Source: Viscum album (taxonomy: Eukaryota; Streptophyta; Magnoliopsida; Santalales; Viscaceae). Taken from it: DNA of 64,000 bases. This document shows positions 11,301 through 23,992 of the stretch, piece by piece. The notes beneath the pieces are model-generated. The model searched no databases. It was not told where the DNA came from and saw nothing but the letters and a program-made list of their open reading frames with translations. Each line of letters begins with the position of its first letter. Within the stretch, counting starts at the first letter, position 1. The stretch is from contig OY728121.1 of the NCBI GenBank assembly GCA_963277665.1, forward strand, positions 953,782,097-953,846,096, read 5' to 3'. A program made the position numbers and the translations under genes.

Positions 11301-11387
11301 CCAATAACAATAAAAAAAGAGTGCATGTGTTTTCTATAAGACATTAAAAGAAAAGCAATTTTATTCATAAATGATTGGGTTGTTACA
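8384..11387 (-). repeat. Tandem unit LTR 1 (3004 bp)
   Basis: Starts TATAACAACCCTGC and ends ...GGGTTGTTACA; on the minus strand it runs TGTAACAACCC to GGGTTGTTATA, so the 3' dinucleotide is TA rather than CA. It contains the GGATGAGCTATAAA...AATAAGGG box (8613-8639), degenerate about 36-bp subrepeats built on CACATGGATTA-CATGATTAAA (about 8790-8880) and the near-palindrome CCAATGTATTGG (8896-8907). No coding sequence is seen. It is the 3' LTR of the left internal region. Confidence 0.92.
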
Positions 11388-11410
11388 ATATTCAACCCTT
11401 AATAAATTTC
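11388..11410 (-). other. Polypurine tract region, internal region 1
   Basis: The minus strand reads AAGGGTTGAATAT immediately before the LTR start TGTAACAACCC. It is a decayed counterpart of the AATGGGGGAATGT tract in internal region 2 and is where plus-strand DNA synthesis would start. Confidence 0.6.
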
Positions 11411-11429
11411 TCCCTTAAAATTTCCTTTT

Positions 11430-12877
11430 CCCACACTAAAACAGATGATGGTAACTCTACCTCATCACTTACTCTGGTTCCTATGATTCTTCATTAAACT
11501 TTTGGTTTCTCCATAATACTTTTATGAGGGGATTTTCTTATTTTGTAGAATTTTCTAACTATGAATTAAGATCATCACCATCTTCTCTTCATAAGATAGG
11601 TTATTCTCTAATGATACCACCTATGGATTGAGTACATTTGATGGGTTAGGTATGTACTTCCTCAATGTTGATACATGGAATACATCATGTACTTGGTAGA
11701 GGTTTGGTGGGAGTGCTAGTCAGTGTGCCACTGCTTCGATGCGATCAAGGATATCAAAAGGATTGATGTACCTTGGAATAATCTTTCTCTTCTTTTAAAA
11801 TCTCATAACTCTCTTCCATGGTGATATTTGGAGGAATATCATGTGTATGACATCAAACTCTAGGTCTCATTGTAGATTATTAGCATAGCTCTTTTGTCGA
11901 CTCTGAGAAGCTTTAATGTGTTATTGGATGGTCTTAACCTTCTCCACTATTTCTTCAACCATTTATAGACCTAGAAGTTTCAGATCCCCAACTTTATGCC
12001 AACATGCTGGTGTTCTTCACCCCTTCCCATAAAAGGTTTCATAATGATCCATTTGGATGCGTGAGTGGAAACTGTTGTTGTAAGAGAACTCATCCAAAAT
12101 AATATGTTTATACCATCCTTATTTGAAGTCCATTAAGCATGCTCTCAATATTTCCTCAAGTGTTTGGATAGTCCTCTCAGATTGGCCCTTAGTTTGAGGA
12201 TGATAAGTCATACTGAAGTTCAGCTCAGTATTCAGAGCATGTTGTAGACTCTTCTAGAACTTAGAGGTGAACCTTTAATCTCAATCCGATAAAATCAATA
12301 GTGGTACTCCATAAATCCTTACCATTTCTATGATGTATATCCATGACAGTTGATCAAATTGGAAATCATCCCAAATTAAAATGAATTGTATAGTATTTGT
12401 GAGATGATTCACAACAATCTAGATATAATTGTTTCTTTTGGATGTCTTTGAAATTTCAGTGATAAAGTCCATAGTGATGTTTTCTGATATCCATGTTGGT
12501 ATGGGTAATAGTTGCATCATCCCCTTAAACTTCTTCCTCTCAACATTCACTTGATGAAATACCAAGAACTTTAATGTATACTCAATAATCTACTTCTTCA
12601 TGGTATCCCTTCAATAATTGTCTCAAAGATCTTGATACATCTTTGTGTTTTTTGGGTGAATGTAGAAATTCAAACTATGTGCATCATCAAAAAATTCTTT
12701 CTTTAACACTATATTTGATGTAACACATAGTCTTAACCCAAATCTCACAATTCCTTCTTCATTAACATTGAACTTTAAGGGTTTCCCTTTTCTAATATTT
12801 TCCAATTTCTTCTGAATTCCCACATCATCCATTTGAGAATCCTTTAACCTTTCTAAAATAGACGGTTGAGAAAACAT
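11430..12877 (-). pseudogene. Internal region 1: integrase with degenerate chromodomain
   Basis: The longest open piece (12623-12877, 84 codons) carries the N-terminal integrase domain: DDAHSLNFYIHP followed by KMYQDL, the His pair of the HHCC zinc site in the spacing seen in Tekay integrases. Further along the minus strand, in changing frames, are recognisable core pieces, including a YHPQT-type segment near 12220 and a VHDVFHVS-type segment near 11660 that normally ends the GPY/F module. The chromodomain expected at about 11430-11640 is present only as weak similarity to the better copy at 19518-19733. Many stops and frameshifts make it non-functional. Confidence 0.8.
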
Positions 12878-12989
12878 TTATGAAAGGATTGATGACATTA
12901 CATTTTATATGATTCCCATGTTCATCTTCATCAAATATAAGAAGAATTGATCCTTTTCAATTCTCATCAATGATTGAATTGTTGGGTCC

Positions 12990-14375
12990 TTTGTACTTAG
13001 AGCATCCACCACCTTGTTCTCTTTCCTAGGGTGATAATGGATTGAACAGTCATAGTCTTTGATCATCTCTAACAATCATTTTTGTAACATATTCAACTCT
13101 TTCTATGTAAATATATACTAGAGGATTTTGTGATCCATATTTATTTTACACTTCTCCCCAAAGAGGTAATGTCGCCAAATTTTCAATGAGAATATTACTA
13201 CATCCAACACCAGGTCATGTGTTAGATAGTTTTTCTCATGTAATTTTAATTTCCCTGAAGCAAAGGAAATGACTTTGTCGTTTTACATCAACGCATATCA
13301 CATTCCCTTTTTTGAAGCATCACTGAATACCATGAAAAGTTCTCCACTTTTGATTAGTGTTATCACGAGAATAGTGAAAAGACTTCTTTTCAACTCCTTG
13401 AAGATCTCTTCACATTCATCATTCCAGGAAAACTTGACTCCATTTTGAGTTATCTTGGTAAGAGGTTTTGACAATCATGATCAATTTCTCACAAATCAGC
13501 GATAATATCCAGCTAACCCAAGGAATCTATGGATATCCGTCACAAATGTTGGCCTCGACCATCCCTCAATTGCATTTTTTCTTAGAGGGATCCATAGATA
13601 TCCCATTACTTGTGCTGATATGACCCAAGAATGAGACTTCCTTCAACCATAACTCACACTTGTTGTACTTTTCATAGAGCTTATCCTTTCATAAGGTCTC
13701 TATTATGGTGCTTATATTCAACTCATCCTCCTCCTTGGTTTTGTAGTATATTAGAATATCAACTATAATGACTACCAATTTTTTTGAGGTAATATCTAAA
13801 TACATTGTTCCAAAATTCCATGAAGATTTTTGGATCATTAGTGAGTCTAAAAGGAATTACTACGAATTTATAGTGTCCATACCTTGTACGAAAAGTAGTC
13901 TTAGGTATATACTTCTTCTTCACCCTTACTTGGTAATATACTGACCACAAAACCACCTTGGAAAAGTATGTGCTCCTCATATCTGATCGAACAATTCTTC
14001 AATTCATGGTAGAGGAGACTTTTTTTATCATGATTTATTTGATCTCATGATAATCAATGCAAAGCACATTGACTCATCCTTCTTCTTGATGAAGATGCCT
14101 ATTGAATCCTATAGTAAAGCACTTGGGTGTATAAACCCTTTATCCAGATTCTCCTGTAGTTGTTTCTTTATCTCCTCAATCTCCACAATAGACATTCTAT
14201 AAGGAGTCTTGGATATTTTCAATGAACCAAGTATAAGATCAATAGATAATTCAACATCTCTTCTAAGAGTAATCCCATACATTTCCTTGGGAAACACATC
14301 AGTGAATTCCCTCAAAAAAGGCATGTCTTCATGGATGGTTCCATCCTTAGACTCAATCATCTGAGAAAGATACAC
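12990..14375 (-). pseudogene. Internal region 1: reverse transcriptase and RNase H
   Basis: The RT N-terminal part (14109-14375) has EFTDVFPKEM and a DVELSIDLILG segment leading to the PYRMS region. The palm part (13759-13980) is in another frame and shows the TTFRTRYGHYKFVVIPF and RLTNDPKIFM segments, so a frameshift lies between them. The FIDD active site near 13750-13765 is degraded. RNase H sequence follows on the minus strand to about 12990, only as scattered similarity in several frames. The protein would have copied element RNA, but nothing here is translatable. Confidence 0.8.
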
Positions 14376-14441
14376 ATTCTTATAGGGTAGTAATATCCAT
14401 GCTTTATATGATGGTTCTAAAAAATATTCATCCTCATCCTT

Positions 14442-14687
14442 TCACTTGTACAGAGTCGGTGGTATATTCAACATATAGAGAGTGATTTCTATCTCACAGC
14501 AATTTATGTTGGCTCTATATAGGGAAAGCCAATCCATGCCAAGAATTGCATCAAATTCCACTATAGGGAGTAATATGAGGTTCTCAGGGAAGTTTAATAC
14601 AAAAATTATGATAGGGAATGAGTTATATTCATGGGATACAATAATTTCCCAATTTTTTATCCTCATCGACATCTCTACTTCCCGCAT
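14442..14687 (-). pseudogene. Internal region 1: aspartic protease, C-terminal part
   Basis: An 81-codon open piece with [19 protein letters not shown], the flap/C-terminal signature of chromovirus aspartic proteases; compare ILGMDWL in E1. The active-site D-T/S-G segment should lie at about 14700-14790 and is not clearly intact. It shares the reading frame of the RT N-terminal piece (14109-14375) and is separated from it by an in-frame stop. Confidence 0.82.
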
Positions 14688-14899
14688 TTGTGGGGGTGTT
14701 TAGATTGTTCTACTAAACATTCTTAATATAAAAGAATTAATATAACTAGAATCAAAAAATATTGTTCTCTATTCTTTAAATGAATATCAAGTATACATGT
14801 CACCACTTTGTTGTCAAGATTCACTTTGGCGGTAGTGATGGAAAAATCTCATCCTTGTTGCCTTTTAGGTTGTTGGTTTCCTCGAAAAAACCTTGGCTT

Positions 14900-15960
14900 A
14901 GGGAACTAGTTTTTAAATTTCCATGGTTCTTTGCAGTTATAGAAATGAAAACTGCGTTGAGGGTCAAATAGAGAATTACTCTCCTCTATCGTAGCAGTGG
15001 GTTTTTTTGGTCAGGAATTAATTTCTTGGTGCCCTTATATTTTACACCTAAATAATTTCCCCATCCCCTTTAGGAAATTTTTGTGGTGCTTCTTTCCACA
15101 CCTTTGGAAAGTGGGGTGCTGTAATTTCTTAGCACCATTGGATTTATCCATTAGACCACCATAATTAAAGTCCACTTTCTACTTCTTATCCTCATGATAC
15201 ACCTGAGATTCACTGATCTCCATTTCCACTTTGAGGGCATATCGTACAATTTCTTCATAGCTATCAAAGTCACAGATCTCTAGAGATTTCTATAGGCTAG
15301 TTTTTAGACCACAAAAGAAGTGGTCAACCTTGAATTTGGGGGTAACGACAATGCCAGAGGCGTATCATGCAATCTTTGTGAATTTTTCCTCATACTCTCT
15401 GATGGGTTTGTCATATTTTGATTTAGGGAAAGGAATTCTCTCTCCATCTTAAGTCAGAGGGTGTGAGGAAAATATTTATCCAAAAACATTTTTTGGAAAT
15501 ACTTCCATTATAATTCCTAGATATATTACTTAGGCTTTGTATTTTTTATCAGTTTCCACCATTAATCAGTTTCACCCTCTATATTATAAGTAACTAGAAG
15601 AACTTTCTCTTGTTTAGAACATTGAAGTATGCATAAGATCTTCTCAATGGAGTTGATCCATTGTTTGATGATTGAGGGATCAAATGATCCTTTAAAAGTA
15701 GGATATCTTTATCTCATGATGCTCTTGATTGTGAATTATTCTTTCTTAGGGGAGGTTGGACATTCCTACTTACCCATGTTTCTATTCAAAACTTGAGTTA
15801 ACTAAGAGAGTATCGGGACAAAGTTTGTGATTCCTGCTCCCATCGGATTGGGCATCTCATTAGAAAAGTCATCAAATTGATCTTCACATTGGTTGTTAGC
15901 CTGAGTCCTCCTCTTATTGTAAACTAGATGGAATAAAATTAATGTTATGGGTAGTTATTT
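14900..15960 (-). pseudogene. Internal region 1: gag remnant with decayed zinc knuckle
   Basis: No long open frame remains. The assignment rests on position and on base-level similarity to the gag of internal region 2 (22985-23992), which can be followed across this stretch. A decayed zinc-knuckle sequence, with a readable CKEPW-x-FKN core, lies near 14905-14955. Gag would begin near 15960. Confidence 0.65.
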
Positions 15961-16436
15961 TAAACTATTAAAAACATAATGGGGAATCCAATGAAAAAAC
16001 GTACAGCTTGTAAATTAATTTAATTTCCTTAACTTATGAATTTATAGGCTTTAATCTAAGTTATCCATGATCAACATCCTAACATATATGATTAGGGAAA
16101 TTTGTTTTATTACCTGAATAATGGTTCATAATAAGATTATGAATTTACTAAAGCATACCCCCTGGGATTGTTGAACCAAGAGTGCAGAAATTCCCATTTT
16201 CGTGCACCAGTTCCTGTATGATTCTTGCCCAAAGCGGTGTTTTCAGGTTTTACCCCTAGATATATTTGTGCTAGAACCACCTCTGCTTGTTCTTATCTAT
16301 AAAATGGTGTATTTTATTGATAAACAACTTACTCTATACTCACAAAAATTTAGGGATTATTTTATTTTTCTCAGTCTTATTCCTAAGGCATTCACTAGAG
16401 TTTTTATAACCCTAATCCCAAATGAACTAAACCTAT
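15961..16436 (-). other. Internal region 1 leader (untranslated)
   Basis: Between the gag start and the primer-binding site. It has no gene. The segment near 16152-16200 (CCCCCTGGGATTGTTGAACC...) is also found in internal region 2 (near 24225) and, weaker, in E0 near 32325, so it is a shared leader block of this lineage. Confidence 0.6.
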
Positions 16437-16450
16437 CCTTTAATACCAAC
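16437..16450 (-). other. Primer-binding site, internal region 1
   Basis: The minus strand reads GTTGGTATTAAAGG directly after the LTR 2 end, a decayed initiator-Met-tRNA site. Its presence shows that LTR 2 serves as the 5' LTR of the left body. Confidence 0.8.
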
Positions 16451-19400
16451 TATAACAACTCTACTTTTTATTACACACTTAAACATTATTTATTACATAA
16501 AATTTCACTTAATACAACATATAATATCAAGAGGTCTAGTTTCATTGGGGATTATGAAAATTACATGAAAACTTAATACATAAAATACAACATCTTTATT
16601 GAAAACTTCTTTTACATGACCACAACATTCCTTCGTACTTAGTATTGCATGGGATAACCTGAGGACATACATAAGAAAAGGGGGAGCTATAAATCATAAT
16701 AATGGAGTAAAAAATAATAACATGATGACTACAAAACATGTTAGAAAATAGGAATATTAATGGATCATAATAGAAACCTGCACATAAAGGGAAGATATAG
16801 CATGATTATCATAACATGAAAATGTAACAACAACATAAAACATGATATTTTCATGATACAAGAACAATTACACATGTATTATCAGGATTAAACCCTCATT
16901 TCACATAAATTAACATTATTAAATCTTTATTTCACATTGTGTATCACAATACAAAACATTACCCAACGCATTGGAGCACTATTAGGATGCACCCTTTATA
17001 AGTATTTCATTTCATGCATAAGTGTGCCACATGGATCATATAACATGGAATCATTCAACATCATAAGTTATTAAAATATTAAGAAATGTGGACTATATAA
17101 ATTTAAGTATCATTAAATAAGTATATGTGCATAAAGTTGAATACCCTTGATAGAGAAATTGGTATGGTATTCACTACATGATGATTTTGGCTTGGAAAAT
17201 CGCAGTGCAATTTCAGCAGCATAATGTCGTCATATGGATATTCATAAGTTGGGTGGATGATAGATGAAGGGGCATATAATAATTTATACATGAAATATAT
17301 AGTAATGGGATCATGTAACATAATATCCCAACATATAAAATGAAATTTATTTACCTAAAATGGGAGAGACACTTGAATGAAAATTAGAAGAGAGAAATCC
17401 CTTTCCAAATTTCAGCATGGTAACGGGTGTACACAGAAGGCGTTAATGATAGATAAATTGGTAGATAATCATTCAAACACAATATGGTAAGTATATTGGA
17501 GGTGTAAAAACATACCTACTAATTTTTAATTGAAAATTATAAGATATAAAAATATAAAGAAACTTGGACAAATGTGATAAAGGAAGGAAACACTTACGGA
17601 ATTGCGGCATAGTAACAGATTGGGTAAGAGTCCAAATGGGGGAGGATAAATGATCCATAAATATAATAACAACAAATAGATAGTATGTAATTGATTATAA
17701 AAGGATGAAAATATAACCAATTTATATTTAAAATACTAATTTCAAATAGAGTTCTTGAATTGAAAGGAAGAGAGAAAAGTGAGGATCCCTTACTTGAGTA
17801 TGTGAATTAAAAAGTTTGAAGAGGGGATTATTGAGAGCTTGTGGCACCTTTTTTGTATTATAGAGAGGGTAGTTCAGATTAGGTAAGTTCTATAAGTATT
17901 TTTAGTGAAGATAAGTGGGATATTATGTGGGTTTATATAGGAAATGAGAGGGGAATTCTTTAATATTCCATAAACTTATGTTTTGGAATCTATATAATTA
18001 AATAGTCAAAACCACTAATCTTACCATGGTTTTTTCCCATGTTTTTTTCCAATTTGGAGTGGAAAAAATATTTTATAAGGCCAATGTCTTAATATATAAA
18101 AATATTTTCTACGCTTATGTGGAGGTGAGTCACACTCTCAAGGAAATCATTTTAAAATGTTAAAATATTTTATAAGTCTTGGAGGGTCCAATAAGGATTT
18201 ATAAAATTAATCAAAATCACATTATTTTAAAGGAAAAAAATTATTGGACTAATATATATTTTTTAGTATTTTATTAAATCACTATTGTCTCATTATGATG
18301 TCATGAACATAATATATATTTATATGGTATTTAATTTTTACCCAAAAATTTGATTATCTCATAAAAATATGAAACATTCACCATTGGATAATTTTTATGT
18401 CATGATTCCAAAAATAACATTGATTTTATCTATAAAAAATCTCAAATATTTTAATTTTCACTTTTAAAATTAAAACCCTCATTTATTGAAAATTGACAGG
18501 TTTTGACAAAAACAGTTTCAAAACCTTAATAAAAGTTTCATTTGACTTCATTAAAATTATATGATCATTTATATTTAATAAAAATTATATAATAATAATA
18601 TTTTATTAAAATATTATTTATTCCAAAAATTCATTAATTCATCAAAATAAAGTATTTAATTAAAAATACAATTTCGGTTTTATCATATAAAAATATAATT
18701 CTTATCAAACTGAATACTTAATCATTTATAGAGTAAAAAAATAAGGAATAAATATAATCATCACATATAATTAAAAAGAGTTTTATTATAACACTATTAT
18801 AACAAAATTATTAATAAAACCTTAGTTTAATATAATTATTTATATATTTTTAAAATTACTATTTTACCCATAAAATCAATTTATCTAATTCATTATATTT
18901 TTAAGAAAATATATTATCATAAAATAATAGATGGAATAAGACTTTTATTTATAAAAAAGTATTACACAATAAGTAACTAATACCTTATTACATAACCCCT
19001 TATAACGCCTGCATAAGACCTAAGGGTAAGGTGTGCGACGGTGACAGACTCTTGGGGTGGCTTAGATAACATTTCTTGCATGGTAATCTCTATTAACATG
19101 AAATTTTACTATATGTGATTACATTCAAGCTTAACATGTTGAATATTGTCTTGGGATCAGTCAATAGAAAGTATCAATGACGTCGCCTCCTTTCTGAGCT
19201 CTAATAAATGAGCTTCATACGGCCTGAGTATACTGGATGATCCCATTCTCTCCATTGTATGTGTCAAAAAGATTCTTTTTAAAAACCTTAAATTTATATC
19301 AGTCATGTGATCACTATTCAAAATCTATATTATCAACAGTAATGATACTTAGTGTTCATTTTAACCTAATAATAATAATAATAACAAGAGTGATTTTTTA

Positions 19401-19454
19401 CTATAAGACATTAAAAGAAAGTTAATTTTATTCATAAATGATCGGGTCGTTACA
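16451..19454 (-). repeat. Tandem unit LTR 2 (3004 bp), shared middle LTR
   Basis: Starts TATAACAACTC and ends ...GGGTCGTTACA; length is identical to LTR 1. It has a primer-binding site on its left and a polypurine tract on its right, so it acts as 5' LTR of one body and 3' LTR of the other. It carries the shared boxes at 16680-16706 and CCAACGCATTGG at 16963-16974. No 5-bp duplication separates it from either body, which argues against two independent insertions. Confidence 0.92.
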
Positions 19455-19468
19455 ACATTCCCCCATTA
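19455..19468 (-). other. Polypurine tract, internal region 2
   Basis: The minus strand reads TTAATGGGGGAATGT directly before LTR start TGTAACGACCC, the usual PPT-LTR junction of Tekay-type elements. Confidence 0.82.
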
Positions 19469-19517
19469 ATAAATTTTTTCCTAGAAATTTCCTTTTCCCA
19501 CACTAAAATAGATGAGG

Positions 19518-19733
19518 TTAACTATACTTCATCACTTCCTCAAGTTCCCACATTGTTACTTCAAACTTTTGGTTTCTCCACAAAGCTTTGACGAGGGGCA
19601 TTGTCTTATTTCGTAGAACTTTTTTCCTATGATATAATATTTTCACCGACTTCTCTTCATAAGAGAGGTCATTATCCAATGGTACCACCACTTTATTGAG
19701 TACATTTGATGGGTTAGGTATGTTCTTCCGCAA
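19518..19733 (-). pseudogene. Internal region 2: integrase C-terminus with chromodomain
   Basis: The 71-codon open piece contains VKILYHRKKVLRNKTMPLVK, then ALWRN and MWELEEVM. This is the C-terminal chromodomain of Tekay/Del chromoviruses (family pattern: ILDRK-x-K-x-LRNK-x-IPLVKVLWRN...ATWE-x-E). Chromodomains of this group are known to guide integration to heterochromatin. The piece begins right after the GPY/F end (RKNIPNP) and stops about 64 bp before the LTR, as in intact elements. It is the best-preserved proof that this tandem is a chromovirus. Confidence 0.85.
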
Positions 19734-20900
19734 TATTAATACATGGAATATATCATGTACTTGAGACAGGTTTTATGGGAGTGTTAGTTAATCGGTCACT
19801 GCTCTAATGCGATCAAGGATCTCAAAAGAGATGATGTAACATTGACTAAGCTTTCCCTTCTTCCCAAATCTCATAAATATATTCCATGGTGATATGCGGA
19901 GGAATACCAAGTCTCCAACATCAAAATCTAGGTCTCTTTGATGATTATATGCATATCTCTTTTTTTTACTCTAAGAAGCTTTAATGTGTTATTGGATGGT
20001 CTTAACCTTCTCCACCATTTCTTCAACCATTTCTGGACCAAGGATTTTTCTCTCCCCAGCTTCATCCCAACATGTCGGTGTTCTTCACCTCTTCCCATAA
20101 AGGTATTCATAAGGATTAATTTGGATTATTGAGGGGAAACTATTGTTGTAAGATAACTCAACTAGAGGAATATGTTGATCCCATCCTCCTTTGAAGTCTA
20201 TTGAGCATACTCTCAACATGTCCTCAAGTGTTTGGATAGTCTACTTAGATTAGCCATCAGTTTGAGGATGGTAATCCATACTAAATTCTAGATCAGTATT
20301 TAGAGAATATTGGAGACTCTTCTAGAACTTGTAGGTAAATCTTGGATCTCTAATGGATAAAATCGATAGTGGTACTCCATGTAGACTTACCACTTCTCTG
20401 ATGTATATCTGTTCCAGTCGATCGAATAGAAATCCTCTTGAATTGCAATGAAGTGTGAATTATTTGTAAGATGATCTACAACAACCCTGATAGCATTGTT
20501 TTCTTTGGATGTCTTCAGAAGTCTGGTGACAAATTCTATGGTGATGTTTTACCATTTCCATGTTGGTATGGGTAATGGTTGCATCATCCCCAAAGTCTTC
20601 TTACTCTCAGCCTTCACTTGCTAACATAGCAGGAACTTTGATGTATACTCAGTGACATCCTTATTCATGTTATCCCCCCAATAATTCTCTTAAAGATCTC
20701 GATACATATTTGTGATTCCTGGGTGAATGGAGAAATTTAACCTATTTCCATCATTCAAAAGTTATTTCTTTAACTCTAGATTTTATGGAACACATATTCT
20801 TAACCCAAATCTCATAATTCCTTCTTTGTTAACATTGAAATCGGAGAATTCCTCTATTCTGATAGTTTCCACTTTCTTCTAAATTCCCACATCATCATTT
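19734..20900 (-). pseudogene. Internal region 2: integrase (broken)
   Basis: Parallel at base level to 11640-12880 of internal region 1: the zinc-binding domain lies near 20680-20770 and the core runs to about 19740. Only short open pieces remain (the 60-codon one at 19928-20110 is in the integrase area). It has many indels relative to the other copy. Catalytic DDE residues cannot be placed with confidence by eye. Confidence 0.7.
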
Positions 20901-21049
20901 TGAGAATCCTTTTACCTTTCCAAAAGAGACGGTTGAGCAATCAATTGTTAAATTATTGATGATATTCCCCTCTTTATGATTCCCATGTCTATCTTCATAA
21001 AATCAATGAAGATTGGATCATTTTCAATTCTCATCAATGATAGATCACT

Positions 21050-22443
21050 GGGTCCTTTATACTTAGAGAATTAGAAACCTTGTTTTCTTTCCTTGGGTGG
21101 TAATGGATTTAGCAATCATAGTCTTTGATCAGGTCTAATGATCTTCATTGGTGCATATTCAAGTCTTTCTTTGTGAATATATATTTGAGCCTTTTGTGAT
21201 CCATATATATTTCACACTTCTCCCTAAATAGGTAATGTTTCCAAATATTCAAATTGAAGATTACTTCATCCAACTCCAGGTCATGTGTTGGATAGTTCTT
21301 CTCATGAACCTTCATTGCCTTGAAGTATAGCCAATGATGTTGTCATTTTACATCAAAAAACATCCCATTCCCTTCTTTAAATAATAATTGAATACCAAGA
21401 AAAGTTATCCACTTGTGGGTAGTTTGATCATGTGTGCAGTGATAAGCCTCCTTTTAAACTACTTGAAGATCAATTCACATTCATCATTCTAAGAAAACTT
21501 GACTCCCTTCAAAGTTATCTTGGTAAGAGGGATTGACAATCATGATAAATTTCTCACAAATCAGCGATAATATCTAGCTTACCCAAGGAAGCTAGGGATA
21601 TTAATCACATATGTTAGCCTCTGTTATCCCCCAGTTGCATTTGTCTTGGAGGGATCCATAAATATCCCATTTCTTATGATGATATAACCAAGAATGAGAC
21701 TTACTTTAACCAGAACCCACACTTTTTTTACATTTCATAGAGATTCTCTTTTCGCATGGTCTCTAGTACAGTGCTTAGATCCTCCTCATGCTCCTCCTTG
21801 GTTTTGTACTATATTATAATATCGTCTGTAATGAATACCACAAATTTGTAGAGGAAATATCTAAAGATTATATAAATCAAGTTCATGAATATTTTTGGAG
21901 CATTAGTGAGTCTTAAAGGCATTACTATGAATTCATACTGGTCGTACCTTGTACAAAAAGTAATCTTGGGGGTATCCTCCTTCTTCACCCTTACATGGTA
22001 ATATCCCGACTGCAAATCCCCCATACACAATTATTGTGCTCTAAATAGTTGATCGAATAAGTCATCAATTTTTGGAAGAGGATACTTGTTCTTTATCATG
22101 ATTTTTTGAGCTTGAAATAATAAATTCAAAGGCGCATTGACCCGTCCTTCTTTTTGATAAATAGGACTGGTTCACCCCATGGTGAACAACTTGGTCATAT
22201 AAACCATTTATCTAGATTCTAAGGTAGTTTCTTTTTTAGCTCCTCAATCTCCACAATAGCCATTCTATATGAAGTCCTGGATATTGTAAATTCCCCAATT
22301 ATAAGATCAATCGATAATTCAACATCTATTCTAGGAGGAAGACTAGACAGTTCCTTTGGAAACACATCAGCAAATTCCCCCACCAAAGGTATGTATTTGA
22401 AGATGGTTCCCTCCTTAGACTTAATCATCTGAGAAAGATACAC
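21050..22443 (-). pseudogene. Internal region 2: reverse transcriptase and RNase H
   Basis: The RT N-terminal piece (22219-22443) shows EFADVFPKEL and the RIDVELSIDL segment. The palm piece (21809-22030) shows DLQSGYYHVRVKKED, FCTRYDQYEFIVMP and, at its end, VVFITDDIII. The two catalytic Asp are kept but the residues before them are changed from the FIDD seen in E1. The two pieces are in different frames, so a frameshift separates them. RNase H-like sequence continues to about 21050. Confidence 0.82.
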
Positions 22444-22559
22444 ATGCTCATAGGGAATTAATATCTATGCTTGATATGATAGTGCTAAATAAGATTCATC
22501 CTCCTTCTTGTACTTGTATAGAATTAGGGGTTGAATTACCATATGGATGGTGATTTCCC

Positions 22560-22800
22560 TATGATGGCAATTTATGTTGGCTCTATATAAGGGAAAGCCA
22601 ATCCATGATAAGAATTGCATCATATTCCACCAGAGGGATTATGAAGAAGTTTTCCATGAATTAAATCGACAAATCGTGATAGGGGAGGAGTTATATTCAT
22701 GGGATGAAATAATTGACCAATTTTCCATTCTCACTAAAATCTCTACATCCAAGATTTCTAGTGGTGTTTGGATTATTCTACTAAAATTTCAAGATATAAA
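22560..22800 (-). pseudogene. Internal region 2: aspartic protease remnant
   Basis: Base-level counterpart of 14442-14687, with the same order of segments around the minus-strand equivalent of GMDWLSLY, but no open frame longer than 60 codons in the sense direction. The open frame on the plus strand here is a shadow. Confidence 0.6.
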
Positions 22801-22984
22801 ATAATGCATAGAACCAAAATAAAAAATTTTGTTCACTATTATTGAATGAATAACTAGAGTACCTATCACCACTTCATTGTCAAGATTCTCTTTGGTGGTA
22901 GTGATTTAAAAAATCTCTTTCTTGTTTCCTTGGAGGTTGTTGGTTGCCTCTAAAAACCATTATCTAAGGGCACTAGTTTTCAAA

Positions 22985-23992
22985 GTTCCCTGGTTCTTTT
23001 CAGTTGTAGAAATGAATAGTTCATTAAGGGTTAAAAGGAGCATTATTATCCTCTATCGTAGAAGCAGGTTTTTATTTTTTTGAAATTAATGGTATGGTTC
23101 CCTTCTCTTCCACACCTAAATCATTTACACATCCCCTTCAGGAAATTTTTGGGGTGCTCTTTCCGCACCTTTGGAAAGTGGGGTGGTGGAATTTCTTTGC
23201 ACCATTATATTTAACCATCACACCACAAGAATTAAAGTCCACTTTCCACTTCTTATTCTCATGATACCCTTAAGATTCACCGATCTCCATTTCAACTTTA
23301 AGGGAATATCAGACAATTTCCTCATAGCTATCAAAGTCACGGATCCCTAGGGCATTCTGTAGGCTTGGTTTTAGAACACCAATGAAGTGGTAAACCTTGA
23401 ATTCAGGTGTAAAGACAAAGCCAGATATGTATTTTGCAAACCTTGTGAAGTTTGTCTCATATGCTCCAATGGATTCATCGTCCTTTTTCTTGAGGTAAAG
23501 TAAGTTCATTTCTATCTTAAGTATGAGGGTGTGAGGAAAATATTTATCGAAAAACATTTTCTGGAAATCCTTCCCTTTCAATGCCTCAATATCTTCCTTA
23601 GGCTTAGTATTTTTGATCAATGTCTACCATTTATAAGCTTTACCCTCCATATGATAAGTATCCAAACGAACATTCTCTTGTTCGGAATAATGAAGTATAG
23701 AGAAGATATTCTCAATAGATTTGATCCATTATTCGGCAATTGAGGGATCAGATGATCCATTAAAAGTTGGAGGCCTTTGTCTCATAAAACACTCAATTCC
23801 AACTTTTTTTTTATTAGGGTGGGATGTAAATTCCTCTTTACCCATGTTTCTATTCAAATCTTGAGTTAACTTAGAGAGTATTGTGACAAATTTTTCGATT
23901 CCTCCTCCCTTCGGATTGGGAATCTCATTAGAGCAGTCATCGCATTGATCTCTGCATCGGTTGTTAGCCTGAGTCCCCCTATAACAGGCCAT
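22985..23992 (-). pseudogene. Internal region 2: gag
   Basis: Two pieces in one frame, 23729-23992 and 23309-23620, are parted by in-frame stop(s) from 23729 down. The first holds the likely start (MACYRGTQANNR at 23992), NRNMGKEEF and the capsid signature RPPTFNGSSDPSIAE. The second continues with FQKMFFDKYFP and FTRFAKYISGF, typical helices of chromovirus capsids (compare FRSEFVP and ARFTDLSRY in E1). The decayed zinc knuckle is near 22985-23020. It is the best-preserved gag of the tandem unit. Confidence 0.85.

Noticed and set aside
16451..19454. Two separate neighbouring insertions instead of one tandem unit
   Set aside because: No 5-bp duplication at the middle LTR, both bodies abut it directly, and the AATAC duplication encloses the whole unit.
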